A stretch of 64,000 nucleotides of DNA from Toxotes chatareus (GCA_016801885.1 CM028898.1:3701177-3765176), one strand, 5' to 3'; positions 26,341-40,784 are shown, counted from the stretch's first letter. Numbers and translations are program-made. The notes: generated by a model from the sequence alone, not told the origin.

Positions 26341-29300
26341 CAGACACAGATGTGACCACAGACTCAGACCAAAGCCATGTGGTTTGAACATTCGCTTGTA
26401 ATGACCACTTTTTGATTGGAATAATACACAAACAGCAGTGTAAGACAGTCTTGTGTGTGTGTGTGTGTTTAGTGTACTTTGTATCCATGATGTAAGGTTA
26501 CCATTCAGTCAAAACACGTACAGTGTGAAATAAAATGTCAGTATTTTCCCTTTTTGCTTTTAATTTCTGCAGTTACTTCTACTTCTTTGTTTCTCACGTT
26601 TACACACAGACACAAACACACACTTATACACAAGGAATCACAAGGACATCCTGAGGCTGAACAAGGAGAGATGGGAGAAACAGGCTTCTGAGGGTCAAAG
26701 CAAACCAAACAAACACGCAGGCAGTTCCAAAACCCCGCTCTACAGTTTCTCCTGGAAGTCAACACTGTCTCTGGTCGAGCTGTCTTTCATCTGCAGACAC
26801 CGAACGTTTGCCAAAATCTGTCATAAATTCATTTGACTGTGAGTATGAAAGCCTTTAGGTGCAGAGTGAATAAGATTAAATATAATATGATGGCATGAAA
26901 CTTCACTGAACTCTGCAAGAAACATTGTAGTTATTCAAACATAAGACAAAAAGTAGAGAAAATGTAGGATGTCAATCTATGGCTGAAATCTGTGTTGTGT
27001 TAGAAATGATTTTTAATATTCTGCAGCGTAGCAGAACTCCTGCAGACTGTAGCAGGAATGCTTCTACATCAAGTAGAAGGAAATCCTGCAGTGACTCGGT
27101 CTAACCCACACTGCCCTCTAGCACCTGCTCCTCCTTCCTCATGCTTCCCATCTCCTCATATTTTTTATTTCTTTTTTTTTTTAATAAAACCATTCTTTTC
27201 TCTGAGGGATGTTTTTCCAGCATAAAACTCTCAAAACAATTGTTTCTTCTTGTTACGGTCTCTACGGTCCCTACGGTCTCTCTATGTATGACTTACTACC
27301 TGCATTCAGCACATCAATCTGCTTTTTAAATCTGCATTAATGATTTTTTTTTTTTTTTTCTCAGCTCGTTAAGTTGTTATGGTGAAGATGTTAGATGATT
27401 CACATTTTCAGCAGATACTGGACATTGTGTCTTCAGTAGGACATTAGCATTCATTGTCTCTTGTGTTTCTGGCCACCTGATGAATGAAAATCCAATATTC
27501 ACTCTCCTTTTCGCTTGTTCTTCTTTTCCTCTCTGTTTTCTGCTCATCACTAAATCCGGGGGAAATATCCAGTTCTTTAAAGGAGCAGCTAAATGCTCCA
27601 ATGTGTTCACCACCTAACTGCTAACTTTGCCTTTCTGGATGCTTTCAAACGTTACCCTAGGTTTTAGTTTTTTGAAAGCTTTTTTGGAGCTTTTTGAAAT
27701 ACCCTTTAAGTTTGGTTGCTTTTATTGTGAGCTAACCACTAACAATACAAAATTTAGAGCTTATCAGCAGTGATCATCATTTTGATGAATACACTAATTT
27801 GATTTACTGTTACATTAACATTGACTTTAGTTTTGTTTTCTGGTTCAGTTTAGTAAATTTATTACAATGGCTTTGCCTTTCTTGGTGTATACATCACGAT
27901 GCTTTTACAGGTGGAAAATCTGGGCTCATAAACTTTGGAATCACATAAAAAATGTGCACACAGTGTAATAAAACACCTCTAAGTGATGATTCTAATGGCA
28001 AATAAATCTTTTGTTGATGGTGTAAAAGTCCTAATAATCCATTATAGCGCACAAAAAAAAAACGTAGGGTTGCCAGGTTGTATTTGTGCATCCCATCACG
28101 TACAAGTACATGGCAGCCAGCTCTGCATCATTAATAACTCTTTGGTAATTATTCCAAAGGAGCACAGCCACTTTTAAAGGGCCACTCCAGCAATTTTACA
28201 TTCATGAAGTTGAATAAGGAGCACAAGACGGTCTATGAAAAGGAGCGGAGAGGAGGTGTATTTGAAAATCTGACATTTGCCGGGCAGGGAGGGTCTAATG
28301 TAATTATAATGCATTATGGGAAATGTGAGTCCCTGTTTTTTTTTTTTTTTTTTTTTTTAAGCTTGACCCAAGTACTTCATTGTGGGTGTGTTAGCATTCT
28401 GACTTTAGCATTTAGCTCAAAGTAAGGATACCTTTGACCTTTGACCAGGACAGCTTTGACATTCCTCTTTAACTTAAAAAAAAACTGATAGTTCATAATG
28501 CTATAGATGAACTGTGAGAGAATGGTACTTGCATCATAAGGGGTTGTAACAAAAGCAAATCCCACATGGAAGAAGAGACCACTGCCTGCCAGAAGCTCTA
28601 TGATAAATTTACAGTTGTGAATGTATTTTCAAGGAGTATTGTTGGATTCAGCTGTGAAATATTAGAATCAAAGTCAAAAGAAAGCCTCCATCTTGTGATC
28701 CTTGTTTGTTTCTTTTGACATTTTCCACTCTGTTTTGTGTTTTCAGTTTATTTGACACCATTCACTTTACAGCCAGTCAGTGAAATCCAAATATTATTCA
28801 AGATCTCTAAGTGTTGTTATTCTGCATCATGACAGTAATGTCCCTTTTCCAGGGCTACAACCTCAGCTTGTGCCTTGATTCTGACAGGGAAGTCTGGTTT
28901 GTGGGAGTGAGAGAGAAGTGCTCTGGAAAATGGAAACTCCTGTCTTTAACAAAAAAAAGTTCCATCCAGTTAAAACAGCCAGATGCTCTGAGCCACGACC
29001 TCTGTGTGAGAGAGGCAGAAAGGAGTGGAGGCAGATGGTGAAATATGGACAGAAGACATGCAAGAACAAGGATTTTATCTACAATACTTTGCATAAATTT
29101 TCCCGTAGTGTTTCAGTACATTTGTGATTTAGCCTGATAACAAGGGAGTATTTACAAAAAAAAAAAAAAAAAGACATTGGATAGAAGCCTCGGTCAGTGG
29201 AAGTAAAAATGCAAAATGAAATGAAACGAAAGAAAGAAAACAAGCCTTCAGACGGACTGCAGACACATCCTGGGGGGATCTGTTGCTGTCAGAAATTCAA

Positions 29301-32300
29301 ATCTTTTACCAATTTGTGTCCATAAATGGAGCCGGACACTGTTTCTCATGTGTTACAGGCAAAAGCCTCCAGTCAGCCACTACACCTTTATCTATATTGA
29401 GTTGTAAACCGAGTGGAACTATTCTGGGCTCCCCTGGTTTTGGAAGTAAAAATCCCATTCATCTTTGATCCAAAGATAATGTTACACAGCTCACAGCTGG
29501 AGCACTTCTTCGGTTTGGATCAGCATGAAACTCTTACGAGTGGAATCAACAATAAGAGATATTTTTTTAACAGAACTGTTTTTTTTAAAAAACATTTGCT
29601 TACAAAAAGTAGAAGCTTGTGGACTTAAAAACTTGCAAGACAGAAGTTAACAATGACTCCCAAGGTGCATTTTAGCTAAAACCATCCAGTCACCAAGCTT
29701 AAAATTCTGTTAGGATCACTGTGTCGACTGTGTTGTTCTTTAAATCAATTTATTTAAAAACGTTGTGTGAATTTTAAATCAGCTCAGCAAATACGATGAC
29801 GTGTTTCTTTTCTCTGCCGCGGCAAAGCGTTTTGAATTCAGTGCTGCTCTGAGTCGTGCCTGACTAGCATCTTCTTCGTGGCAATGGCGGACAAGGTTCA
29901 AGGGTACTGCAGTATAATGAGCCGCCTGTCTTTATGAACAGGTAGAAAAAAAAACTGGTGACTGGTGTAACATTTTCCTGTAGGATTGTTACATTATCCA
30001 GGAGCGTCTTGCTGTCATTGTCGTTGCTGTCACTGAAAATTTCAAGAGCATTGATGCTTAACTCAGCACTGTGACGCTGGATGTTTAACATTATTTAAAT
30101 GATTTCTTAAATTATCTGCATTCTGAATGAACCTCTTGATCTAATTTCTATACTACTAATCGTGTTTGATATGTTTGAAAGTCTTGTTTACCTCCAGCTA
30201 TAACACTACTATACTATATATGTAATATTATATGTAATATTATCAAATTAATCAAATATTTGCTGAAATGTAACCATAAGGTAGTCAGAAGCAGCAGATA
30301 CCGACCTACACAGAGAGATACACTCCACTTCTGGTGACAGGAAGTTAAAGGACCAAATTTCGCAGCTAAGCACTTCTTCATTGCTGTGAAACATGGGGGG
30401 GGGGGGGGTACACAGTCTCATCCCTGTCTATTAATTAATGAAAATCCAAATTGCTCTTTAACATGACAGTAATTGAAACAGCTGGTTCATGGTTGTTATG
30501 ATCAGAAGACAAGCTGTTTCATTACAGAAAAATCTAAGCTGCCACGAATTTTACACAAGCTTAAAATATGTGACTGCACATCACTTGTGAATTAAATTAG
30601 ATTTGACCTTTCATTTCTGCACTTATAATTCAAAATCCTCCTCCTGCCTCAGCGTATACGTCCTGTTGTGACTCTAAACACAGGGGATGTGATTTCTTTT
30701 GCCAGTTGGCTGCCACAAGTCAAACCTGCTCACAGTCAGTTGTGCAAGGTCAGAGATGAGCTCCATTAACACAAATCTATCAAACTGTACGCTCTATGAA
30801 GTCGTATAGGCAGCGATCGTGAATTAGCCTGAGCTCCTCAGACAGTGTCTCTGCACATCCTGACAGCAGATTGCAGCAAAAGGGCAGTTTTAATTTAACT
30901 GTGCCAGCCTTGTCTCTACAACTCAACCATCTCCAGGATAATAATTATAAAACAAGTCTCAGTGACCCCAGCTCCAAACAACAAACGGCGTCCTGGGAGC
31001 AATTATACCGTGTGAATCTAAGCTGCTCAAGGATTTTGAGGTGTGGAGTGAAACCTGTTATAATTAAAGCCATTAGGAGGAGCATAAATTACTCCCATGA
31101 ATCAAAAAGTTTATTCTGACAGGTCATTTCAGTCACATTATGTACAGTAGGTAAACAAAGCTGTCACTGTCTTCCCTTCCTCAGTGGTTCTTTATCTCTG
31201 CCTGCCTTGCACTAACTAATTTGCAGAGCATGTGTGAATTTAGTAAAATGAAAATATAAAGTGAGTTTATACCAATGGATTTAGATACATGGATTACTGT
31301 GTGTGACATGCAAGGCATTACTGCACAATGGTAGATTTTTCATGAATACCTGAGCTTTTTTAAGGGAACCTCGCCGCCCACTGAGCCGAGCACCGAGAGT
31401 GAAAGTAATGAAAGAGAAATGTCAGGATATACTGGATCCAGACAGCCCACATTATATATATATATTTGAAATGAAACATGGGAATGTTTCAGAGCTCATC
31501 CCCAACAGTCTTCAGTCCCATTGCTTGAAAGTAATAAAAAAACAAGTCTGTATGTAATTTTCTTCCCTGAGAAATGGAATTTAGATTTTTTTTTTTTTTG
31601 GGCTATGTGGGACGTAGCCAGTGAAAAATTATATTACTTTTTACTTATTAAAACGTAATCACATTATTAGTAGCTCAGCTTCAAATGTAATTAGTTACAT
31701 GTCATTACTTTACTTTACATGTCATTACTTTACTTTATTACCTAGCCTACCTCTGTCAAACGTGCCTTTGAAGAACTCCAAAGCTTTCCACACCCACCTG
31801 TCACATGTCCTGCATTTAAAACATTTTATGAATTTCCCTTGGGATTAGATAAAGGAAACATCTATCTGAGTAGAAATGGAAAACCAGACCATAAGCAGCC
31901 AGTTGATGGTTTGGAGGTATTTACTAACCTTCAGCAGCTGATGTGAGCTTAGACCTGGTGGCTGCTCACATCCACCCCCCCAGAAGTCCTGCTGTCAGAG
32001 TGAGGGCACAGGGTTCACACACACTTCAACTCTGGAAAAAATGAAGCGTCAGACTTTTTTCACACGGGACATTTTAACATGTCACGGTAGGCACAGGAGT
32101 AAGTCATAACATGATGTGATGGCCAAATTCCATTTAGCTGCTTCAGTTTCAGGGTCCTGTTATAGTGTGTGCTGCCTCACTGTCACACTTGTCATTAACC
32201 TTTTAAGATATACCATACCACCTGTGGGATGATGTGATCTTGGTAAAGGTACGCTGGGTGTTTTTTGGTCTCCACACAACCTTAACTAATTTAAATTATA

Positions 32301-32770
32301 CATTTTAGGATCCCATTATCACTGCAAACGTTAGGCAGTCCTCACTCACTGTCCAAGTCCTGGTAAGACACCAAACATGCAGCTGCCAAAAGATTTTAAC
32401 AGAGCTTCGAAGAGAATATCTTACACTACTAATGGAACTGATAAATTGAAATTATTTTAAGCTGCTGACTTGTTATTATTCAAGTGGAAATGCAACTCCT
32501 AAAAAAAAAAAGTCAGGTCTGTTTCATTTTCAGCCCAAAATCATAAATCGCAAATCTGGCTCAAAGGGCTTAAATTACAATCTGTTTAGCACCCTCTGTC
32601 CTGAGTCCCTGGATTCAGATGCAAACTAACTCCACCAAAAAACAAAACAAAAGAGAAGAAAACCTAAACAGAAAAGTAAAACCAATCAGTTTCTTAAGCG
32701 TCATATGAGGAGAATAGCTGGCAGAGCTGGTGTCCTCTAATTACCTGACTTATTTTCTGTTCTGTATTAG

Positions 32771-32930
32771 CTACAGGTGTTATGTAAATTTCACTGCCGT
32801 TCCAGAGAGTCTTACTATGTTAATTTGGGATAATTACTTGTTCACTGGAAATGTAACCAGGGGACAGTGTGAAGAAAATGTTCTTGGCAGGGAGATATGC
32901 ATGGAAAATGTTCATAGTGACAACAGCAAG
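32771..32930 (+). other. candidate internal coding exon, unknown gene
   Basis: A pyrimidine-rich tract ending in TATTAG precedes 160 bases that are open in one frame, ending at AGCAAG|GTGATT, phase 0. The peptide is cysteine-containing and extracellular-looking (RCYVNFTAVPESL near its start; potential glycosylation sites NFT and NVT). I do not recognise a family. The phase-0 end is compatible with the candidate exon at 40524, but nothing else links them. Confidence 0.25.
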
Positions 32931-34252
32931 GTGATTACATCCTGATTTTTAATTATTTTGCATTTCCTGCACTCTCCCACTGGACTGATACTTTTGTCTC
33001 AGACATCTGTGCAGTTGTTTGAAGCTAATCTTTGGTTTCTATTAGGTGAACTGACAGGGTTGTGAATAGTGATATGTTCATAATTGGATTGCTCTGGCTT
33101 TTGTTTTATGGGTACACAGCAGTCATTTTAAATATTCAGAAAATACTGCCTTACAGGGTCAATGGAATTTGATTATGTAAAAACTGAGATGGCGGTGTTG
33201 TGTTTTATGTTATTTTTCAATTTTGGCAAGTCACACTTTCAGAAGCTCTCAGGACAGGCAAAAGATATATTCATTTCAGATAATCTTTTGAGTATAAAGT
33301 GAAAGTGATACCTACTAATACACATGAGGTGTTTTAAGGTGGATCCGTTGAATTTGTAATCATAAAAAAGACTAATTTCCAGTCTTCGTGCTAGTTTATA
33401 GCTCTGCTATGCGTTTAGTCTGTTAGTCTCATCCCTCCTTCACCTTTTTCTGACATTTCTCTACAACAGCTTTGCAGGCTGCCATCCAATAATCAGCCAA
33501 GCATACAGACATATTAGGAGAGGAACCCTTTTGTATTACATAAAGACAATCCATGGGCAACAACGTGAAAGAAAATGAGGATCCATGATAGCTGGGTTAT
33601 TCTGTTCAGCAGTGATATGTGCTGTCTTCTACATTTGTGCAAAGCTTGTGTGTGAGTGTGTGTTGGGGTAGGGTTTGTGTATGGACAACTGAGTCAGCAG
33701 TAGACTTGAGGTGTCCCAGAATAGATAATTGTTGAAGAAACAGCCACAGAGTTACACAGATGGTATTATTTGGCCCAGAACCAGAGGGAAATACCAAGAC
33801 TGCTACTGTAATCTAAGACCACTCATGGCTGTGAACCCACCACAGGGAAAAAAAATGAGTGGTGGGCCCATAGTGACAAGCAGCACCACCACCATCTGTC
33901 TGTACGTTGTACATGTATCCTCTCACCTTCAAATAAACAAATTATACAGGCTCATACAAGAATATGACTTATGAACACAATATAAACTCAAATTATTATA
34001 CTTAACCTCATTTTTAACACGGGCCCCTTGAGGTAGAAACAATGGATACATAAAGTCAACTATAAAATACTTATTTGTTAACTTTTTATACACCAGCTTC
34101 ATTCAGAATTGGCAAGTTTATCACTTGAAATATGAATCATAATCACAAATATACAGCACCCTCGATCCACTGAAACAGCAAAGAAAGTTGAGAGAGAAAG
34201 ATGAGTTGTTGCTTGTGCTGTTTTGTGTGAACAACTTAATGTATTTTGTTAA

Positions 34253-34865
34253 AAGTCAAGTCAAGTCAAGCCAATTTTATTTCTATAGCTCCAAATCATA
34301 ACAGAAGCTGTCTCACAGCACAGACTTTATTCTAGACTCTATTTACAGAGACTCAACATTTCCCCCATGAGCAGGCACTGGGTGACAGAGGTGAGGAAAA
34401 ACAGGAAGAAACCTTGAGCAGAACTGAGCTCAGGGTCGGTGGCAAACTGTCTTAGCTGGCTGGGTTGAGAGAGAAAGAAGGAGAGAGAGAGGAGGTAGAG
34501 AGAGAGAGAAAGATAATTAATACTACTACTAATATCAATATGACTAATAATAATAATTGCAGCAGTGGGTATTCACAGGGTCAGGAGGTGGATTACAATC
34601 ACAGATCCAGAGTCTGCTGCTCCGGAGGCAGAAATACCTGCAGAAAGTGACAGGGGGAGAGAGGAGAAAGAACAAAACTAGAGAGAGAGAAGAGAAGAAA
34701 CAGTAATGGGATATGAATATGTACAGATGGAGAGAAGGAGAGAAGAGCTCAGTGCATCGCGGGAAGTCCCCCAGCAGATTAGATCTATGTCAGCACAACT
34801 AGAGGAAGGTTCAAGGCAAGCCTGAGCTGTCCTAACTATAAGCTTTATCAAAAAAGAAGAAACTA
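34253..34865 (+). repeat. dispersed teleost repeat with TTTTATTTCTATAGC signature
   Basis: Starts with repeated AAGTC units, then CAATTTTATTTCTATAGC, ACAGAGACTCAACATTTCCC, AGGAAGAAACCTTGAGCAG, GGGTCGGTGGC, a GA-rich and AAT-rich middle, CCCCCAGCAG, and CTGAGCTGTCCTAACTATAAG near the end. I recognise this order as a frequent interspersed element of percomorph fish. It has no coding capacity and its class is uncertain. Confidence 0.65.
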
Positions 34866-34869
34866 TTAT

Positions 34870-37800
34870 GTTGTGTAAACAACATTATCTTGTGTGAACA
34901 AGCCAGTATGAACTATAAAGCAATAGTATTTAAAAATATATATATCAATAATAACAGATTCACTTTTACGTTAGCTTTTGCATTGAAAGTGATATCTTCT
35001 GTGCACAAATTAAAAAATATCTCTCTAAAATCTCTCTGGACTTCAGGTCTTCCATACTAATGCAAATTTCTTTGGCAAGGATTAATAAAACCATACACCA
35101 GACACTTCAGTGGTGAAAAGGGGAAGAGATTAAACAGAAATGTTGAAAGCAGAAAAACGATGGGAGACACTGCTGCTGGGAGAGAGAAGAGGCAGTCAGA
35201 GGTAAGAAGAGGTAGCTGAGCTAAACTGGAAGTTTTGACTTGTATCAGAGGTATAACTTATTTTCTGTACATGTTTCTGCCTCAGTCTGACAGGAAGTAT
35301 CTTGGTTTCCTGATTAATTTAGGTTTTGGTGGGTAAATACAACAGATTTTCTTATAGACTTTGAGGTCAGACTTTCCACTTCATGTGGTGGGAAGTGAGT
35401 AGGAGCTGCTGTATGAGGAAAAGCCTAGATTTAAAATGCTTATGCGTGGTCGCACCTTGAAACCTGGCCTTAACTCAGCACAGAGTTAATGCAAGGACGA
35501 AGAGATGTAATTTTTCCAGGATTCAAGCTTTCTGAGGCAACTCCTAAAATGAATTCTAGTCCAGTGGACCGGCTGGATAACGTGGTTTCTGAATTACTCA
35601 TCACTGAATGCAGATGACAAAAAGACTCTCACACTGTTGCCACAAGCTGTGATGCTGGAATCCTGCTGATAGTCTATTTCAGTGCCAGAAAATAAATTTG
35701 TGATTTGCACTTCAAGATGTCTTCCTCAGTTCAAGTGAAGAAGATATCTTAGTTTTCAAATTTAAAAAAATCATCTAGCGAAAATGATGAAGGTGTGTCA
35801 GTAATTTTCAGTAAGAATTTGAGTCCACCTTTTGCCAAAGAGAGTGCTTACAGACTCCTGGTCTGGTCCACAGAGACAAACTTCGGATTTATCAAAATTA
35901 AATCCAGTGAGATGGATAAAAAAAAAGTCTTCCACCAAATCCCAGTGGATAGCATTTCACTGGATGAGCTTAAATTCAACTGCTGGCAACAAACAAGGAA
36001 AAGATAAAATGGGCTCAGCATCAAGTCACAGTAATGGAAGATAAAAATTGTAAGGTTCGTGCCTCGGGTCCATTTCAGGAACTTTATTCATACAAAGGCC
36101 TTAAAGTTTTGTCGTTGTCTGCTTCACATTTGACGCGTGCGTGTCCCGATATTTTGCAGACTTGAGAAACCTGCACAGACACAAATAGCTGCGTGCAAAA
36201 AGTTCATAAATAAAAGGCACATTTCCACATGGGGATAATATAACTGTAGCAGTTTTGCCTGCAGTGTGCTGCTCTAAGTGCAGCTGAGGATGGATCCTCC
36301 ACAGCCCCCCTGCAACCCTCATGATGAAGCAGCAGCTCAAACCAATGCAAAATAAGGTGTCAACTTATACAGCTACTGTATCACTAGGAGCAGTAGATTC
36401 TATAATGTTGCTCTTATTTACTAGTTTAAGTTGAGGGAAGCTTTCAACAAACACAACATATATGGTACGTAAATAAATTGTTTTACATAACACACATCTT
36501 AATAATTAATTGATTATTCATTAAAGTGCTTCAGAATGCAGATTAAAGCAAACACATACCATTAAGATAACAGTAGGCTTAACTTCAGAAGGGTTCGGAA
36601 CTTAATAAAAGTTAAACCCAAGTACATTTTATTTATGAGGTTCTGTGTCTCCAGTCCAAATTCGTGTCTGCTGGGTTGGGCACACAGTGATGCCAGGGGG
36701 GTTGATCCATCCAGATTATTTTGTTTTACTCAACACAGCTGCTGCTCCATTAAACTTTCCAGTGCAGCAGGAGATGCCGAGTATTTATACAGTAGCTGTT
36801 CATAAATGTACTGACAAACACTTTTATTAAAGCTCATTGATTTAAAATGTACAACCAAAATTATTGATTTTAGGTAAATCATTGTTTTAGCATTCTGTTT
36901 GTTTAATAGCGTCTGGCATGACAAATCTCTCATCTAAAAGTAAACTTGTGCAACTATTTCTGGAGCTAATGCAGGCTTAGCAAATCCTGTTTGAAGAAAA
37001 AAGTAATGGCGCCTGAACTAAGGATCACAAAAGTCAATGGGATTCATCTGCTGGGGACAATGAATGTCTGCACCAAATATCACAGTTTGTTTTCCAATAG
37101 TTGGTAAAATATTTACATCTGGGCCAAAGTGGTGGACTGACCAACCAACACTGCCACCCCTAGAGCAAGAGTGGTTAAAAATACAACAGAGGGAGCAGAG
37201 CTATGGCTATTCACACATTAACACAGTGGAAAGAGCTAGTACCACAGAAGTTTATTTATGCAATTCATCAATACATGTTGCCCCAATAAATAAATTAATT
37301 ATGAAATCAGCCTAAAATCAGCCAGAGTGTCAATGAGTGTGTCTTCAGTCATCCACCCTATGACTTCTGTGACTGTTTCCTTCAAACACTGCCTTGTAAA
37401 TCAGTTAGTGGTTTTCAAATGTATTTTGTGGGAGGTGTTATTAAGTGTGGAAACCCATAAAGGTTCTGCATATGCAGAAAGATTTGTTTGTTTTGATGTT
37501 CCTTTAAGTGACAGACTTACAGGAACTAAAACTGTTCTGATACAAAGGATACAAAAATCAAGCTTCAGGTGTTGCTTCAATAACCCTTACAAATTTGCCA
37601 GGTTCATCCTAATCACTGATCAAAAATACCTTCAAACATATTTGACATGAAAAATGTTGGAATCAATTAATCCTGACAAACAGCTCAAATGCACAATTTA
37701 ATTATCGTGTTTGTTCCCCACATTTTACTCATCACTGTCTAACTGAACCACAATCCTTTTCCCCTACAGACACCAGACTTTTATCTGCAACAGCCAAGAT

Positions 37801-40500
37801 AATCCTCCAGCACACACACACACACACAGCCATCATCTTCTCTCTGTTTATTTCTTGGAATTTAGAGTGTGCTCCATCAAAGAGCAGAGAGATTTTTTGG
37901 TATTCAGTGACAGCGCGCTCAGCGGCGGACAGGCGGCAGGCCGTGGTTGGTGTACCGGAACAGTCGGGACTCAACCTCTGCAGCAGCCCACATGCCCTTC
38001 ATAACCTGCTCTATCACCACGCGGCGCAATGAGACGAATTGGATGAGACGTGTCAGAGCGTATCGGCTGCAGGGCACCGTGTGCCGCGGGCTTGAATGGC
38101 TGTGCCAGTGGAGACTGGTAATAACAGCGGAGAGAGATGGCACAGGGAGAAATTAAAAAAGGGGAAAATTGTGTTTGCTTCTCCTTTACTATTGTCTATC
38201 TTCCTCTTTGATGCCTCCTGATAACCTATTCACCTACCACCTACTTTCATCATCAATGTGTGTGCTTATCTGAGAGGAAATAGAGAAAATGGGTTTGAGG
38301 TATGGTGAAGAATGGTGACACAAACAATGTGTTTTCCTCTTTGAGATGTGCATGTGTTGTGTCTGTAATGAGGGAACAGTCTGCAGGGTCTCCTCTGAAG
38401 TGCAGCAGGGTCAGCTCAGCTCTCTCCTAACTGATGAGAGCTCTCTTCAAGAAGCAGAACAGTCTCTTCCCCAATCCCTTGGATGCGATGGCCTTCCCAT
38501 GTCTCCTCTGAAAAGCTGGAGTCAGATCCCTCAGGCCGGCCGACAGCACTTGTAGTGCACGATGGTCTCCTCAGTTCAACAAGTGCAAATTTCCTCTGTG
38601 GAGTTAAAGTCAAGATGAATCACCTGTCAAGCAGCGAATCAATCGGTGTAGTCCAGGAGGCCGTGACAGAAAGGCTGCGCTGCGACTGTTTCACCAGCAA
38701 GAATTTCTTGATGCAAATTCAAATCCTGGTAAACAATGTTTGTCAGTGTTTTTTTTTCTCTTTTTGCTTTCAGCTGGATAATGTTTACATAAATGAAGTG
38801 GTTGGTAATCCTCATATTCCTTGATTGAATCTTGATTGAAGTGATGATTGGTGTTGTATGCTCATTACTGCCTGTCCTAGAGACGACTTGAAAAGAAGGT
38901 TGGTTTGCTAATTAACTGCTGTGTTTGTCACAAATTACTCTGATGGAACTGTGTTAATTACCCTTTAAAATGTCTTAAATGTTCATTGAGTGATATTTTA
39001 AATGCTAATTTGGACTCAAATGAGTCCCTCTGACAGTTTGCTATAGAGCTGCAGCTTTTTGCAGCATCACCTTTTTTTTTTCTAATCCATTTGTTTGACT
39101 CTGGCTAACCCCCATAAAAACTGAGAGCAAACTTTAGCCACGTGATAAACCATTAAAATGGCCCAGGCCCAGAATACACATATATAGGAACTTTAAAAGA
39201 AGTTCCAGTAGAACCAATCATAATGATTGTGTGAGTGAGTGTGGAAAGATGAATAAAGAGATTGAGAGACAACATAGAAGTGTGTGGAAGAGCTATCAAG
39301 TGAAAGGAGGGGAGAGAAAAAAAAAGAGGTGATGAGCCGGTAAAAGGTTAATGGTAGAGCAGCTGAGACACAATTGATCCCTCATAATCTTCAATATGCT
39401 GAGTGGAACACAGTGACAAGGCTATTTCTGTCAAGCCCCAGAGAGTAGACTGGTGTGTACGAGCATGTGTGTGGGAGAGGTTGTTTGTCATCTTGATGTC
39501 TAGTACTAAATGTAACCTTGTAAAATATGGAGGACCTTAAATCTTTTTTTATAACCCTCTATCCACATAAAAGGGTCCCCCACACACAAGTCTCAGAGGG
39601 TTTTCAATTTTTTTTAATAAGCACATTATCAGTCCTTAATTTTTGGTTTACAGTATAGTAGTATCACAGACACACACACCTACTCTCACACACTGCCAAC
39701 TACAAGTGAAAATCATGGTTTTCCAGCATTCTTAGAGCTATAATATTACATTTAAAATAACAGATAATATGCAGTAATCATCTATAGATGAGTGTGTGTC
39801 GAAAAGTCAAAATTCTGTTACGCTTTTTTTCTGTTGTTTCATTTATAATGCACAAAGACACTGTTCCAGCAGCCACACACAGTAGCTATGCTATCACCTC
39901 CATCTGTTGTCCTCACTGGGGTGTGTCAAGGGCCAAGCAAGGACAGAGGCAACGTGAAGAATGGCCATGAAGGAAGGAGAGATAAAATCAGACAAGATTT
40001 AGGGACACACTCAAACACACACACACACAAGCAACATGAGAGAGTAGTTGTATACGAAGACGGTATGTGGGTCATTTAGTGCAATTTGGTCCTGAACACA
40101 TTTGTTTAGAGTAAGGGTGTCCAAACTATGGCCCCTGAGTTATGTTAAAAGTAAACTCTGAGTATATTAAAATGTAGTTCCTATTGTGAACACTAGGTGC
40201 CACTATCACTAGATGTGTCCTCGCATGTTCTTTTTAGGGTTCCTTCTAGGGTGAACCTTTTTCCCCATGTGGCCCCTGACACTCCTAGTATCAAGACATA
40301 AATACAGTTACAAGAAGCAACTAAGATCTTCAGCATTTTACTTTGTGTTTCACTGGGTTTTATTGCTGCATTGTGCACCAGTTGTTTGAACACAATCTGG
40401 ATTAATTTTGTTTTGGATACAACTGAAATTCAGATTTGATCAGTGCTTCTAGTTACTTGTAATAGTACATGAACTGCTTTAAGATAAGCACTTCATGTAC
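34870..40500. other. no gene recognised; one CpG-rich patch
   Basis: Mostly AT-rich DNA. The exception is 37910-38145, which is GC- and CpG-rich, with open stretches on both strands but no recognisable protein. Confidence 0.5.
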
Positions 40501-40523
40501 CTCTTTGTCTTTTGTTTGTTTAG

Positions 40524-40784
40524 TCTGACACAAATTACATCGACCAATGGACGGCAAACTTGGGCAAGCCACACAAAGATGAGATTTGTGTTTTATCAGA
40601 AGTGTTTTCTGACACCATGTTTTGGTCTTATGAGAGTGAAGGCTTTGAGGATCAGGACAAACAAGCTGGTTTGGCAAATGCACATCCGGTTAATTTTCCC
40701 ACGTCCATTAAAGATGAGCACACAGCCGCTTCCCTCAGTTTTTCTATGGGAAACATCTGGGACTATCTCCCACGCAGTGGATAA
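40524..40784 (+). other. candidate terminal coding exon, unknown gene
   Basis: The acceptor TTTGTTTGTTTAG precedes an 86-codon open frame ending in TAA at 40782-40784. The peptide is acidic in the middle (SYESEGFEDQDK) and ends WDYLPRSG, with no hydrophobic segment, so it would suit a cytoplasmic tail. I recognise no domain. A second frame is also open over part of the region, which weakens the case. Confidence 0.25.

Larger units (their letters stand above)
20160..34250. other. no gene recognised
   Basis: Apart from the simple repeats and the diverged direct repeat listed, I see only AT-rich DNA, homopolymer runs (25157-25174, 27348-27359, 28337-28358, 29157-29172, 30399-30408 poly-G) and the candidate exon at 32771. 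A small CpG cluster near 29797-29890 is described under findings. Confidence 0.5.

Noticed and set aside
28853..29041. Open stretch after a TTTTCCAG acceptor
   Set aside because: It reads through to a stop with no convincing donor; another frame is open too. Not enough to call an exon.
38774..38804. Small exon between a CTTTCAG acceptor and a GTAATC donor, preceded by CTG|GTAAAC
   Set aside because: The implied intron would be only 45 bases and the exon 31; all of it lies in one continuous ORF, so splicing is not needed to explain it.
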